Assembly: GCA_029851415.1 (NCBI GenBank)
Contig: CM056743.1
Coordinates: forward strand, 124,898,305-124,962,304
Length of the DNA stretch: 64,000 nucleotides
DNA from: Eretmocerus hayati
Lineage: Eukaryota; Arthropoda; Insecta; Hymenoptera; Aphelinidae
Direction of reading: 5' to 3'
Position numbers and translations under genes: made by a program. Shown here piece after piece: positions 34,590 through 44,496 of this stretch; the first letter of the stretch is position 1; each line of letters begins with the position of its first letter. The notes under the pieces are model-generated. The model did no database searches. It was not told the origin of the DNA and saw only the letters and a program-made list of their open reading frames with translations.

Positions 34590-34905
34590 CACTCCTTCCA
34601 CATTCCGAAGAGCGATTCCTTCATTGCCAGTTGCAACATCTTCGTACAATGCCATGGCTCATATAGAGATCGAGACTTTCATCTCTGAGATCGACAGACT
34701 ACGAAATCATGTTGCCGAGCTACCGCAATTGTGGGGTCTTGTCTCGAAAGAATGTTGGGTAAAACAACAAAACACTGACGCCGCTCTTCAAAAGCAAGTT
34801 GCTGGATTTCCTCTGATCTGAGCATCGCTCTGGCCCGACACTGGTAAACCAGAAAGACGTTTCAGTCTCATCTGATCATGTCTCCTTCAATTTTTGTGGA
34901 GAAGA
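34590..34905 (+). pseudogene. Exon-like segment with weak MADF resemblance, copy 2 (open)
   Basis: A 65-codon open frame runs from 34624 to 34821, with an inner ATG in good context (GCCATGG). The peptide has FISEIDRLRNHV, then LPQLWGLVSKECW, then DAALQKQVA. The order F-I-x-E-I, P-x-L-W, W, A-x-x-x-V resembles the MADF domain, a DNA-binding fold common in insect genomes and in some transposon proteins, but the match is short and I rate it as a guess. It ends at a TGA right after FPLI, and the conserved block continues about 90 non-coding bases. A CATTGCCAG just before the frame could be an acceptor. It lies inside the LTR pair, opposite in strand to gag-pol. Confidence 0.35.
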
Positions 34906-35694
34906 GTTACAATTTCATTCAAAACAGAGTACACTATCCACTTTTTACTCCAGTTTCTACTCGACGTAAGTTCAAAAACACACAATGGGGATGATAGATC
35001 AATATCTATAATCGACTTCATAACTATTCAAATAATTTTCTACAAACGACAATCATATCAAAGTAGCTTCATTGAGTCAAATACTTTACATAGATAAAAT
35101 TTTTCAACAACCTATATCATAGTCCGAAAACACGAACCACTTTCGTTATGCATAAAACTCAATAAATGTTCTGAATATTCACCACTAATTAAGTGTCACA
35201 AGACATCATTTGAGCTCTTTTGGAACGACTTCGTGTATCAAGTTATAGAGAATTCATTCACAAGAATCATTATAACAATCTCAAACTCATTGAAAGCCAA
35301 TTTTAATTAACGTCAAAAATTTGAAAAACATGAGCGATAAGATGAAATTATGTTTCCATTAACAAAATTTACCAATCCATCACCCCTCGTAAATTCACTT
35401 CACTGATTGTGTAATGTATATTTGAGAAGGCATGACATTCGATTTCTGACGATTTTCAAACTTCAAATACACATTCAATTCAAATTAAATGAAAATCTAG
35501 GCTGATACACTCAACATTGAGGGGAAATTTACAATCTTTAAACAATGAAAGATGGAATGATCCATTTCAGTAAATTATTCAACAATTAGTTTTCAAAATC
35601 AAATTCCTATCCCTCGAAGTCATGTCACGCAAATTCCATGAATCAAGATGATCCATCATCTGCATCGATCATTCTATACAAAAATTCAATACAT

Positions 35695-35850
35695 CACACT
35701 AACGCCACTCTTCAGAAGCGAGTTGCTGGATTTCGTCTGATCTGAGCATCGCTCTGGCCCGACACTGGTGAACCAGAAAGACGTTTCAGTCTCATCTGAT
35801 CATGTCTCCTTCAACTCATGCGATGAAGAGTTACATTTCCACTTGAACAC
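35695..35850 (+). pseudogene. Exon-like segment, copy 3 (3' part only)
   Basis: Only the last third of the segment is present, from ACTAACGCCACTCTTCAGAA to the conserved trailer with CTCTGGCCCGACACTGGT. It encodes the end of the same peptide up to the TGA. Three copies with different breakpoints show repeated local duplication. Confidence 0.55.
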
Positions 35851-36740
35851 TGTCCAAGCCACACTAAACATTCACAGGTGATGGATCAACATTCCTCCAA
35901 TTGCAATGATTTTGAAAATTTAGTACAATTATTCGATACAAAATCTTTCTTCGGAGACCACTCGAATTTGGTACAATTATTCGATATCACTAAATCTTCC
36001 TTCGAAAACCACAGATATCAATTTTTTGAAAGAATGTCTGTCCCATCTCGAATAACACAAAACAATAATAAATATAAATTATAATAATAATCGAATAAAC
36101 TCGAACATCCGAATAATGTCACATCTGAAAGTAAGGCGGCCGCGTTAACCTTGGAAAGTTACCCGGCTACCTTCGATGCTGACAATGACGATGTCTCGAA
36201 CTCTTAAAAAAAACATGAAAAAATGCCTTAAAATCGCTTCCTGAATGTCATAATATACGAAAATTAAACAGAATTTTTAAATTCGATTGCTCCCGACCTT
36301 CGCTAACGGATACGGAAGCTTGGGCTGTGTTCGAAAGGATTCTGTGAGACCGATCAGCAACCATATTCACGGCAAGTGTAAGGAGCAAATCGAATATGTA
36401 ATACCAACGTATTAATACATGCGATAAAATATTCTATAGATCGCGAAAATCTAGGGACATTTGAGCCGAGCTAGGGACTTTTCGTACACTCAAGTTGGCA
36501 ACACTGATTTCGATTTTATGTTGGCAAGCCTGATATAGGGATTCCGTGGGGGAAAATGAACCGACTTGTCTCTTAATATTATAATTCAATGGACATCTAG
36601 AATTGATCATGAGGAGATTGTCAGAAAAATCATAATGAACTTAGAGTCTTGTATGAAAATATACTCTCACCGATCACTTTTTCACTTTGAACTTTAACTG
36701 CACTATGCACTACTTGATATAATGATGAATAGTATGATGA
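35851..36740. other. Unassigned sequence downstream of pol
   Basis: Includes a 68-codon open frame (35878-36084, +) containing a short duplicated segment (NLVQLFD twice). That frame looks like a local tandem duplication rather than a gene. Reading on the minus strand after the pol stop, I find neither an env-like frame nor a polypurine tract. Confidence 0.4.
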
Positions 36741-39683
36741 TTATCCAGGCTTGGTATCCGGTTGTTGCACAGGGAATCCTCTCCTGTGCCGAAGGTTGTA
36801 ACGGTGCGTAGGCGGCGGGTATGCGAGCTTCCGCTCGATCTCTCTCCTCGCGGCTTCCGCCCGTGTTGGTCGTCCTCTCTTCCGCTTCCATTGCTGTTCG
36901 CACAGAGCCCGGGTCCTATCCTCGGTCCCGATTGTTGTGGTAATCAGAGCATCCGTCTCTGATTGGGTTGAGCATATAGTCCGCGCACGGTCCGGAATCG
37001 TGGCAGGAGCAGGAATCCGATCGACGATCTGCGACTGGTAGGCGTCCCCACGAGTAGCCGCAGGTGATGGATCCTGTTGTTCGTGTGGTTGGGGTTGCTC
37101 AGCATCTATGGCGCCGCGTGCTGCGGGAGATGCGTCCCCAGATGATGACGCTGGAGGGGCTGCTGCAGTGTGATCTCGCTTGACTTGCGAGATATGCACT
37201 TTGATAGTTGCGTTCCCGGGACGGTCCACGGTGAACACTTGTGGTGAGTGGCAATGGATGATGTCATATGGTCCTTCCCATTTCGGGGCAAGGCCGGCGT
37301 TGAAATTGTCCACTGCCTTCGAGAGGGGGTGCGTTCTGATGAACACCCGGTCTCCTTCCGTAAACACTTCATCCGAAGGCTCCGGGTTGTTGACGTACTC
37401 GTTCTGATTTGCGACGGCCTTGGCGATGCGTGCTTCGAGGTCATCCGAACTCGAGGGACCCTGTTCTCCGGGGCGAGTGAGATTTCGTCCGAGGAGAAGC
37501 TCACTTGGAGTGAATCCGGTAGCAGCGTTATGTCTCCGGCGCATGGCAAACAGAATGTTGGGGATCTCCAGATCCCAGTTGACTTGGTTCGGTTGAGGTA
37601 GCAGAGCCAAGCGAAGGCCTTTCTTCAGTTCCTGGTTTCGGCGTTCGGTTGGGTTTGCTTGTGGATGGTATGCAGGGGTGGTCCATACGGCTGCCTTCCA
37701 TTTCTCGCATAAGCGCATCCAAGTTGCACTCTTGAACTGTGGTGCGTTATCGGAAAGGATTGACCTTGGATACCCCCATCTGGGGAAGATCTCTCTCTCC
37801 AACACGTCTGCGATGACAGCCGTCGTTGACGAAGAGATGGGGAAAGCTTCTGTCCAACGGGAGAACAGATCCGTGATGACGAGGATGAACCGCTTTCCAC
37901 GAGGCGTCCGGGGATAAGGGCCCATCAGGTCCAACGCGATCTTCTCCCATGGTCGTTGGGGTAAACGTGGCGTCTGGATTCCGGCATTAGTTGGTCGAGC
38001 AGCTTTTGCGAGGTTGCACTCTTCACATACTCGGACGTGTTGCCGGACGTCGTTTCGCAATCCGGGCCAATAGTATTGCTCGCGGATCTGGCGAGTGGTC
38101 TCGGCGGTGCCGGGGTGTCCAGCAAGTAGGTCATCGTGAAAATATTTCAGGACGTCTGCGCGGGCATCCTCCGGGACGTAGATCCTCGGGTTGCTAGGAT
38201 CCCGACAGAAGTGCAACAGTCCATTCCTCCTTTGCCACTCCGGTCCTTGGGGCAGCTCCGGGGCGTCGTCCTGCGCTTGACGCATGAAGTCGTCGAGACC
38301 ATCACAGTCCACGCAGGCGGTCATGAGTCCGTCCAACGGTGGTGAACTTACGGGTGGTGTGAGCGCGTCGTAGTCCCGCTCGTGGTCCACAAAGCTCTCT
38401 TCGCCCGGGGCTCGGGAGAGTGCGTCCGGCAGCTCGTTTTCCCGTCCAGGTACGTGCTCCACCTTGAAGCTGAAACGGCTCAAAAACAAGGCCCATCGGG
38501 TAAGCTTACCGCGTTCCTCTTTGACGCGGTCGAGCCATTCGAGGGCCTGATTATCCGTGCGTAGAGTGAAGTGAGCGTCTTCCAGCAAATGTTTGTATTT
38601 GCGAAGAGCCCAGATGACGGCCAAGCATTCCCGTTCGTTGGAGTGGTATCCTCGTTCGGTTGGGGTGAACTTGGCCGATGCGTAAGAGATCACTTGACGA
38701 TCTCCTGTCGGTCCAAGTTGAAAAAGCACGGCGCCCATGCCGGCGTCGCTGGCGTCGGTCTGCAGGTACAGGGGCTTGTCCAGCTGGGGCCGATGGAGCT
38801 TCAGGGGTTCCTTGACAGCCTCCTTGATGCGGTCCATTGCCTCTTGCGCCTCTTGAGTCCATTTCCAAGACTTGCCCTTGAGACGGTCCGTCATTGGGAC
38901 AGCGACCTCGGCGAAGTTTGGAATGTATTCCCGCAGCCAGCCGCACACTCCGAGGAACTTCTGCAGGTCCTTCTTGTGTCGAGGCGGCTTTGACTCCAGA
39001 ACGGCACGGATGTGCTCCGTCTTTGCTTCGTTGTGGTCATCCGTGATGACGTGGCCCAGAAAGTCCAGGCGAGTCTTTCCGAAGACGCACTTCTCGATTG
39101 CGCAGGCAAGACCATACATCTCCAGTCGTTCCAAGACTTTGGCGATGTGGACGAGATGGTCGGCCCAGTTGTGCGAGAAGATCACGATGTCGTCTTGGAA
39201 GTTCAGGCAGAATTCGCCGAGTAGCCCCAACAGCACCTCCATCCCAATGAGTTGGTTACAGGTACGGCCGGAGTTCTTCAGCCCGAAGGCTGCCACGTTG
39301 AAGACATATTGCCCTCCGTCCGGCGTACAGAATGCGGTGAACTGCTTGGAGTCCTCGGTGAGCGGAATCTGCCAATAGCATTTCCGAAGGTCAATGGTTG
39401 AGAAGATGGTGGCTCCGCCAATCTCCTTGAGAACCTCGTGGATCACAGGGTTTGGTTGGCCGGCATCCTCCGTGACGCTGTTGATCCTCCGGAAGTCGAC
39501 ACAAAATCGGTATGTTCCATCGTGCTTGTCCACCAGGACAATCGGTGAGCTGTACGGCGAAGAAGCCGCTTCGATGACTCCATCCGCCAGCATTTGTCGA
39601 ACCATCTCCGTTATCGCCCGCTTCTTTTCGGCGGAATATCGATACGGCGGGATCTTGAAGGGGCGACGGTCCGTGACTCTGAT
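36741..39683 (-). CDS. pol: Ty3/gypsy pol: reverse transcriptase, RNase H, integrase
   Basis: The frame is open from just after a TAA at 39684-39686 to the stop near 36741. Numbered from the Met at 39605, the reverse transcriptase has YRFCVDFRRIN (32-42), the first catalytic Asp in STIDLRKCYWQIPL (D72) and the active-site motif FQDD (136-139), where most relatives have YxDD. RNase H shows TDASDAGMGAV (D284), E325, TDNQ (D351) and PDALSR (D394). Integrase has an H-H-C-C zinc motif (H490, H497, C527, C530), the DDE triad (D559, D619, E654) and a GPY module (778-780). A proline/alanine-rich basic tail of about 145 residues follows. No internal stop is present, so the copy looks recently active. 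Expression needs a frame change from the protease frame. No env follows. Confidence 0.95.
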   Translation of the reverse strand: MRVTDRRPFKIPPYRYSAEKKRAITEMVRQMLADGVIEAASSPYSSPIVLVDKHDGTYRFCVDFRRINSVTEDAGQPNPVIHEVLKEIGGATIFSTIDLRKCYWQIPLTEDSKQFTAFCTPDGGQYVFNVAAFGLKNSGRTCNQLIGMEVLLGLLGEFCLNFQDDIVIFSHNWADHLVHIAKVLERLEMYGLACAIEKCVFGKTRLDFLGHVITDDHNEAKTEHIRAVLESKPPRHKKDLQKFLGVCGWLREYIPNFAEVAVPMTDRLKGKSWKWTQEAQEAMDRIKEAVKEPLKLHRPQLDKPLYLQTDASDAGMGAVLFQLGPTGDRQVISYASAKFTPTERGYHSNERECLAVIWALRKYKHLLEDAHFTLRTDNQALEWLDRVKEERGKLTRWALFLSRFSFKVEHVPGRENELPDALSRAPGEESFVDHERDYDALTPPVSSPPLDGLMTACVDCDGLDDFMRQAQDDAPELPQGPEWQRRNGLLHFCRDPSNPRIYVPEDARADVLKYFHDDLLAGHPGTAETTRQIREQYYWPGLRNDVRQHVRVCEECNLAKAARPTNAGIQTPRLPQRPWEKIALDLMGPYPRTPRGKRFILVITDLFSRWTEAFPISSSTTAVIADVLEREIFPRWGYPRSILSDNAPQFKSATWMRLCEKWKAAVWTTPAYHPQANPTERRNQELKKGLRLALLPQPNQVNWDLEIPNILFAMRRRHNAATGFTPSELLLGRNLTRPGEQGPSSSDDLEARIAKAVANQNEYVNNPEPSDEVFTEGDRVFIRTHPLSKAVDNFNAGLAPKWEGPYDIIHCHSPQVFTVDRPGNATIKVHISQVKRDHTAAAPPASSSGDASPAARGAIDAEQPQPHEQQDPSPAATRGDAYQSQIVDRIPAPATIPDRARTICSTQSETDALITTTIGTEDRTRALCEQQWKRKRGRPTRAEAARREIERKLAYPPPTHRYNLRHRRGFPVQQPDTKPG

Positions 39684-40235
39684 TTAAGGGCGTCCTGGCC
39701 AGGGGAGCCGTTTCGTCGAATATGGTCACGTGTCGCATAATGATTCCTCTGAATTGGTCGACAAATTGATCAGGAAATCCGTGATTCACTTTGCTCCAAA
39801 CCTGTTGCTGCAGGTGAGCGGACGGTCCGTCCGGGGCGCGTCCCAAAAATACACGGACTCTCTTGTTGGTTCCCAGGTACAGGCAGTCGAGGTCATGGTC
39901 GTGCACGGCCCTAACCTCCTTCAGCCACCGACGTCCCAGGATGGCGGCGGGTCGCAGATCGTCGGCGACATAAAATTTGACGTCACATTTGAAGTTCTGT
40001 ATCCGCACGGCGAGCGTGCAGGTGGCTCGAACGCGCATCTCGGTTCCACTGATGGCCAGCTTGGCTCCGCGTGGCTGGATCTTCTGCACGATGACTCCGT
40101 CCGGGATGCATCGTGGTGAGATGAAGTTGTCGGAGGCTGCCGAATCGACGAGCGCTCCAATGCGCTTCTCTCCGATGAAAATCTCCAGGTTGGCAGCGTG
40201 GAGTCCGGTGGCGTCCGCAGCTGCAGCACTTATTG
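39681..40235 (-). CDS. pro: Retrotransposon aspartic protease region
   Basis: This frame overlaps the end of gag and is shifted by -1 relative to it. The catalytic motif is ALVDSAASDNFIS, with the Asp codon at 40144-40146. DSA replaces the more usual DTG or DSG. About 75 residues later AAILGRRWL supplies the I-L-G motif that closes the retropepsin fold. The frame stays open past the end of the protease to 39391, but from about 39680 the pol frame carries the conserved sequence leading into the reverse transcriptase, so the remainder is a shadow. The step into pol needs +1 (or -2), and a TAA stands in the pol frame at the crossing. This could be programmed or a one-base lesion. The family releases mature Gag and Pol proteins by cleaving the polyprotein. 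Confidence 0.8.
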
Positions 40236-41453
40236 CGGGGCTGCAGGCTTCGAAGCGGGTTTGCCCGCATCGTTCCCCGCTTCGCGCCAGTTTCCCGAAG
40301 TCGTGGGCTTCGAGAAGTTTGGGCGCTTGGCACAGTCACGGTGCCAGTGGTAGTCGGGGCAATAGTCACATTTTGGCAGGCGCTCTCCGTTGACCTGCTT
40401 GAAGTCACACGGCGCTTTGGGAGGCTGCGTTGAGGCAGGTGTACTGCCCTTGGGCTGGCTGTTGTTGGCCGGATAGTTCCTTCGTAGGCTGGTCTGCTTG
40501 GCCTGCTCGTCCAACTCTACCTCGGTTGCTCTCGTCAAGAGCTCGCCCACGGTGGTTGGAGGGTTGCCTCGTAGATGACAGCGGATGGTGGCGGTGAGTG
40601 ACTCCGTGATCAGGGTCACCAGCTCAGCTTCGGAGGCCTCGGGCAGCAGGCGGCGGGCCAGAAGGTTACGTTTTTCGATAAACGTACTCACGTCCTCCTT
40701 GTCTCCCTGGGCTTGTCCGAAGAGTTTCGCCTTGAGGCGGAGTCGGAGCTGTGGCGAGTCGTAACGAGCTAGGATCAGCTCCGTGAAGCGGCTCCAGTCC
40801 ACTGCCAGATTCTTGTAGCAGGACCACCACTTCTCAGCGTCGCCTTTGAGGGCACGCTCGGCGATTTGGACTCGGAATGCCTCCTCGGTGCCGAGTCGTC
40901 TGAAATGCTCCTCGCATTTCGTGATGAATTTAGCCGGGTCCTCGTGCTCTGCACCCGCGAAGTCCGGGGGGTTGAGGGGTGTGCCAGCCAGTTGGCGGAA
41001 CATCATCCGGAGGTCATCCATGTTGAATTCCGGAGCGGCTAGTGGCTCCGGGTCGGCTGGTACGGCGACTGGTTCTCCCGGAGCACCCTGTTGCTCCAGG
41101 GGCAACGCCTCGAGCAGAGGTGGTTGCTCCGGTGGCTGCTGTTGGGCTCCGACCTGGGGATCGGCAGGCTCGTCCTGTGGCACGGCCGGCGATGGTCCGG
41201 TTGGAGCCAGGTCCCTCCGAGAAGTCCGTCTGCGGATGGGCAGCTGTGCTCCGTCGAGTAGGGCCTCGAGCTCCTGCTCCGAGCCAAGGGATTGTTGCCT
41301 CTGATGACGGGTCACGCGAGCGGTACGCTCGAGCGAGACGGTGCGTTGTTGTTCTGGATGGGCGCCACTGGATGTTTCAACACTTCCAGAAGTGTTCGCC
41401 ACCGATTGCCGGGTCGTCCGGGATGCAGGTGGCGTCCGGGGAAGACTGCTCAT
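40230..41453 (-). CDS. gag: Retrotransposon Gag with C-terminal zinc knuckle
   Basis: The first ATG after the primer binding site is at 41453, giving 407 residues. The stop-free frame extends further upstream but without a start codon. The first ~150 residues are low-complexity (P, Q, E). The centre has a capsid-like retrotransposon Gag region: FAGAEHEDPAKFITKCEEHF, then AERALKGDAEKWW, then RLRLKAKLFGQAQ. The C-terminus has a compact CX2C..H..C knuckle (CDYCPDYHWHRDC), slightly shorter than the canonical CX2CX4HX4C. Gag assembles into cytoplasmic particles and binds the element RNA. The stop codon overlaps the protease frame, as expected for -1 frameshift expression. Confidence 0.9.
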   Translation of the reverse strand: MSSLPRTPPASRTTRQSVANTSGSVETSSGAHPEQQRTVSLERTARVTRHQRQQSLGSEQELEALLDGAQLPIRRRTSRRDLAPTGPSPAVPQDEPADPQVGAQQQPPEQPPLLEALPLEQQGAPGEPVAVPADPEPLAAPEFNMDDLRMMFRQLAGTPLNPPDFAGAEHEDPAKFITKCEEHFRRLGTEEAFRVQIAERALKGDAEKWWSCYKNLAVDWSRFTELILARYDSPQLRLRLKAKLFGQAQGDKEDVSTFIEKRNLLARRLLPEASEAELVTLITESLTATIRCHLRGNPPTTVGELLTRATEVELDEQAKQTSLRRNYPANNSQPKGSTPASTQPPKAPCDFKQVNGERLPKCDYCPDYHWHRDCAKRPNFSKPTTSGNWREAGNDAGKPASKPAAPQ

Positions 41454-41510
41454 GGGGTCGCAGGTCCCGACATCACCAGATGTCGACGAAGTCCAAAAAG
41501 TTCCTCGTTG

Positions 41511-41528
41511 GCCCCACGTTGGGCGCCA
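41511..41528 (-). promoter_or_regulatory. Primer binding site (tRNA 3' end complement)
   Basis: On the minus strand TGGCGCCCAACGTGGGGC starts three bases after the 5' LTR end (..TTGTCA, then ATT). TGGCGCC is the usual start of a site complementary to a tRNA ending in GGCGCCA, as in Lys-type tRNAs. The exact tRNA cannot be named from this alone. The site fixes the element's orientation and identifies 41532-42814 as the 5' LTR. Confidence 0.85.
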
Positions 41529-42162
41529 AATTGACAATGCCGGCCCGTAGATCCGCTTGGCATGAATTTCAATTGGATAATTGAATTATGCAAAAGAAAC
41601 CTGGGGATCCCTGTCAATGAGAGTATGGTTACTCCCGCGTCTCGCTGGACGGAGACGAGTTTTTCTCAATGGGAGCAGTCTTCTTTTGTTCCGCAGCGAT
41701 GGCTTGGAGCACGGCAAGCCGAGCCAGTTTCTTTGCCTGCTGGAGTCCGTACAGGTCCCGCTGACGATCAGCCTCGGTGCGGGTGACGGCAGCCTTGCTC
41801 CGAGCGCAGCTACGGTTTTTACGGTCCATCCGTACGGGCTCGGACGGTATGGGAATCGAACGTATTAGGCCGGTCGTGGACCAGGCGCAGGATTTGGTAA
41901 ACGAATAATTCGAATGTCTTCAAGGTTCAATTGCGATTCGGTACCAGGGCGAAACACGAACACAACACAGACTCTATCGCTCATAACTTCGAGCAGCGCA
42001 ACGGTATAATGTCACTAAATCGCGATGATGACGTTCCTGACGGCACCAGGGTACGTCGACGTAACGGAGCAGCGTGGCCACGGAAGGGCCGAGTGTCGTG
42101 GAGAGTGCGTCGCGACGGCGTGTTGAGATCGGACTGAGATACTGAGCTTGGTTTGCGGGGGT

Positions 42163-42169
42163 TTATATA
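42163..42169 (-). promoter_or_regulatory. TATA box of 5' LTR
   Basis: TATATAA on the minus strand. This is the likely core promoter of the retrotransposon, with the inverted-repeat array directly upstream and gag about 700 bases downstream. Confidence 0.75.
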
Positions 42170-42233
42170 GGCGGGCTAAGCCGCAAAGAGTGTGTAGCGC
42201 TAGGCAACGTTACAGCGTAAGAAAACGCTATGT

Positions 42234-42732
42234 GTAACGTGCGGATGCGTTGCAAGTGTACTTGAAAGTGTAACGGTAAGAGGCGTTTCCTTATGGGAAA
42301 CGTCTATGCATAACGTGTCTTTGCGTTACATGTTTTTGGTGAAAGGTAACGGTAAGCGGCGTTTCCTTAGGGAAGATTCCCATAGTTAACGCTGCGTTGC
42401 GTTACATGTTTCTGTGAGTGGTAACGGTAAGTGGCGTTTCTAGGTGTGAAATTGGCGTAAGTAACGTTCCTTTGCGTTATGCGCAAAAAATGTACGTAAC
42501 TGCAAGTTTCGTTTCAGATATATGAGAAAGTGTGAGGTAACGCGCGGACGCGTTACGAAAAGTGGGTGATCGTTTATCCGTGTCGCAGAAGTAACGGAAT
42601 GCTTCGTTACCTAAGAAAGTACTATATGAACTGCGTTACAAATTAGGGTAACGGGGTGCCACGTTACTAAGTCGGTAACGGGGTGCCTCGTTACGTGTCT
42701 GTTAAGTATAGAGTAACTGTACGATGCGTTAT
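42234..42732. promoter_or_regulatory. Array of 13 inverted-repeat boxes, 5' LTR copy
   Basis: This is the same array as at 26360-26858, offset by 15874. It includes the position of the only LTR difference I noticed (42396), which falls in the variable 8 bp spacer of the fifth unit and leaves both half-sites unchanged. Confidence 0.75.
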
Positions 42733-42814
42733 GGCGGTGTGTGGCATGTGTGTAATGTGTGGATGAGTGAAATATAATGTGCTCATCGATTAAGAAATAA
42801 AGATGCGCACATCA

Positions 42815-43704
42815 GACCCGTAATTTTCTCGGACTATCTCGGCACGTTTAAGAAAGTTCAACAATGTCTAATCCAAAATTTCAATGTTGCATAACAAAGA
42901 TGAGTTTAATCGCTCGAAAACAGACAAATTCGAGGATTTTTGACTGACTAATAGTGAATGAGTAGTTTCGCGCGATACAGACCTACGAAAAAGGGCCATG
43001 TCTTGAATTTTTTTTCAACTTTTTTATTTGATTCTTTAAGGATCAACCGAATTGGATGGTTTTGTTGAAAAGTATGTCGATAGCTCCATCGTCGGGTAAA
43101 GCTAGCCCACAATAATATCGAACAGACGGTAGTACACGTTCATACATCTGCTGCAGATTCCCGCGTCATCGGTAAGAGAGTATGGATATCGAGTCGTGGC
43201 TTTAGATAAATATGCTACCCGCAAACCAATATACAAGTGGGAGAATCAGGAAGTGATCCCAAGCCGTTATGTATATAGTGGTCAATACTTCATACTCTAT
43301 TGCACACACATACGTAGGTATAGGGACAAAAGTGTGCCAATAGTACGAGGCGGCGCAGAATGAATTTATCGCGGTCTGCACTCGAGAGTTCGATAGTGCA
43401 TGCAAAATGAGCTTTAGATGCTTTAATACTTGGATTGAGAAAAGAAAGGGATGAAAGAGCGGTATGATGTCAGTATGTCCGAGGGGCGAGCTACACACTT
43501 ATCTATCCTGACAGAATGTCCACGTGGTGGCTTATTTACAAGAGGAATATCCTCGTGGTTACACGTTTAATTGGTGATCATGCGACGTATTCGTGTAGTG
43601 GATGCGCCTGAGTGATTCTTGTGTACGCTTGGATTCAGACTATAAGGATCGTATTATGTTATTCGTTGAATTTGCATTACTTGACGTGATTGTGAGCGAA
43701 AGTA
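42815..43704. other. Intergenic, no gene recognised
   Basis: Ordinary sequence to the right of the LTR element. The 98-codon frame 43202-43498 (-) has no protein signature I recognise. Confidence 0.4.
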
Positions 43705-44496
43705 CGCTGTAAAAATTTGTAGTCAAATTTTCAAGCAGTCGTTTAAAATCGTCGTCAACCACTTTGGTTTGATCGATTTTTCAACCACGTGGTTGAAATA
43801 TCGATTCAGATAATAATAATTCTCAAGCACTTGGCTGAAAGTTATGTGCCTCCATTTACAGTGATCATGGGTATATTAAATTTTATACCATCTCAAAATC
43901 TGTACATCTATTTCGGGACCCGGTGTTACCGCAGAAATTCACATTTTGCTAGGTGATTTAATATTTTGGCATATCATTGAAGTGCACGGCAACTACTCAA
44001 ATTTTGCTCAGAAATCGTAGCCAATGACGAGGGTTTTAGGGATGCGGTTCGCTGAACGAATCCCACATCGATTGACTATGTGTAGATGTAACACGACCTC
44101 CAACATGAAGTGTTCCTCCAATATGATTGAGCGAGGGAGTTTGTGGATGTTAGGGGGGGGGGGGCAGTGGATGAAAATTTGAAAGCCTTCGGATACTACC
44201 AAAACGTACATGTAATTTTGTGAGTGTCAAAGAAATAAGAACTAATTTAGATACAGCTATACAACGGTTGGTTTTCGAGAATCTTGGAGAGTATTTGGTA
44301 GTCTCCGATCTTGTACATTTTCTTCAAAGTCACAACAAATTAACAGTCTCGGTCATCCAAATTCAATGAAATTGATCGATTTTCATTCTTATTGGTTGAA
44401 TATCAACCACGGCGGTTGGATTTCAACCAGTCGTGCTGCTTGTTTAACTGCCGTGGCTGGAAATTTTGGTTGAAATTCATGCTTGTTTTTACAGTG
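43705..44496. mobile_element. MITE-like element with CACTG termini (family 2, copy 2)
   Basis: The left end is CGCTGTAAAAATTTG and the right end is the complement of CACTGTAAAAACAAGCATG. Near both ends there are TTTCAACCACGTGGTTGAA-type palindromes (43780-43800 and 44395-44460). A G11 run lies at about 44152. It shares its right end and palindromes with 10581-11762. No transposase. Confidence 0.5.

Larger units (their letters stand above)
25658..42814 (-). mobile_element. Young Ty3/gypsy-type LTR retrotransposon with a 9.8 kb non-retroviral interior
   Basis: Two 1283 bp direct repeats with TG..CA ends (25658-26940 and 41532-42814) bound the element. I saw one difference between them (C at 26522, G at 42396). 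The four bases before the left LTR and after the right LTR are both GACC, matching the short target-site duplication typical of this superfamily. Orientation is minus: the primer binding site, gag, protease and pol follow the right-hand LTR. The coding part ends at 36741, far from the left LTR. The intervening 26941-36740 holds repeats and exon-like segments on the opposite strand. I see no good polypurine tract beside the 3' LTR. The alternative is two linked copies with a deletion or ectopic exchange between them. The matching GACC and the lack of an LTR near 36700 favour one insertion. Confidence 0.75.
41532..42814 (-). repeat. 5' LTR
   Basis: 1283 bp with TG..CA ends, matching 25658-26940 at a constant offset of 15874. 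The same TATA box (42163-42169) and 13-unit inverted-repeat array (42234-42732) are present. The four bases after it (42815-42818) are GACC, equal to those before the 3' LTR. Transcription would start downstream (leftward) of 42163 and proceed through a long leader into gag. Confidence 0.92.

Noticed and set aside
36740..36741. env gene downstream of pol
   Set aside because: No open frame of suitable size with a signal peptide, furin-like site or transmembrane segment exists on the minus strand between 26941 and 36740.
36762..41584. Many plus-strand open frames opposite gag-pro-pol
   Set aside because: GC-rich coding DNA leaves the opposite strand open. None has a recognisable motif and all mirror the real genes.
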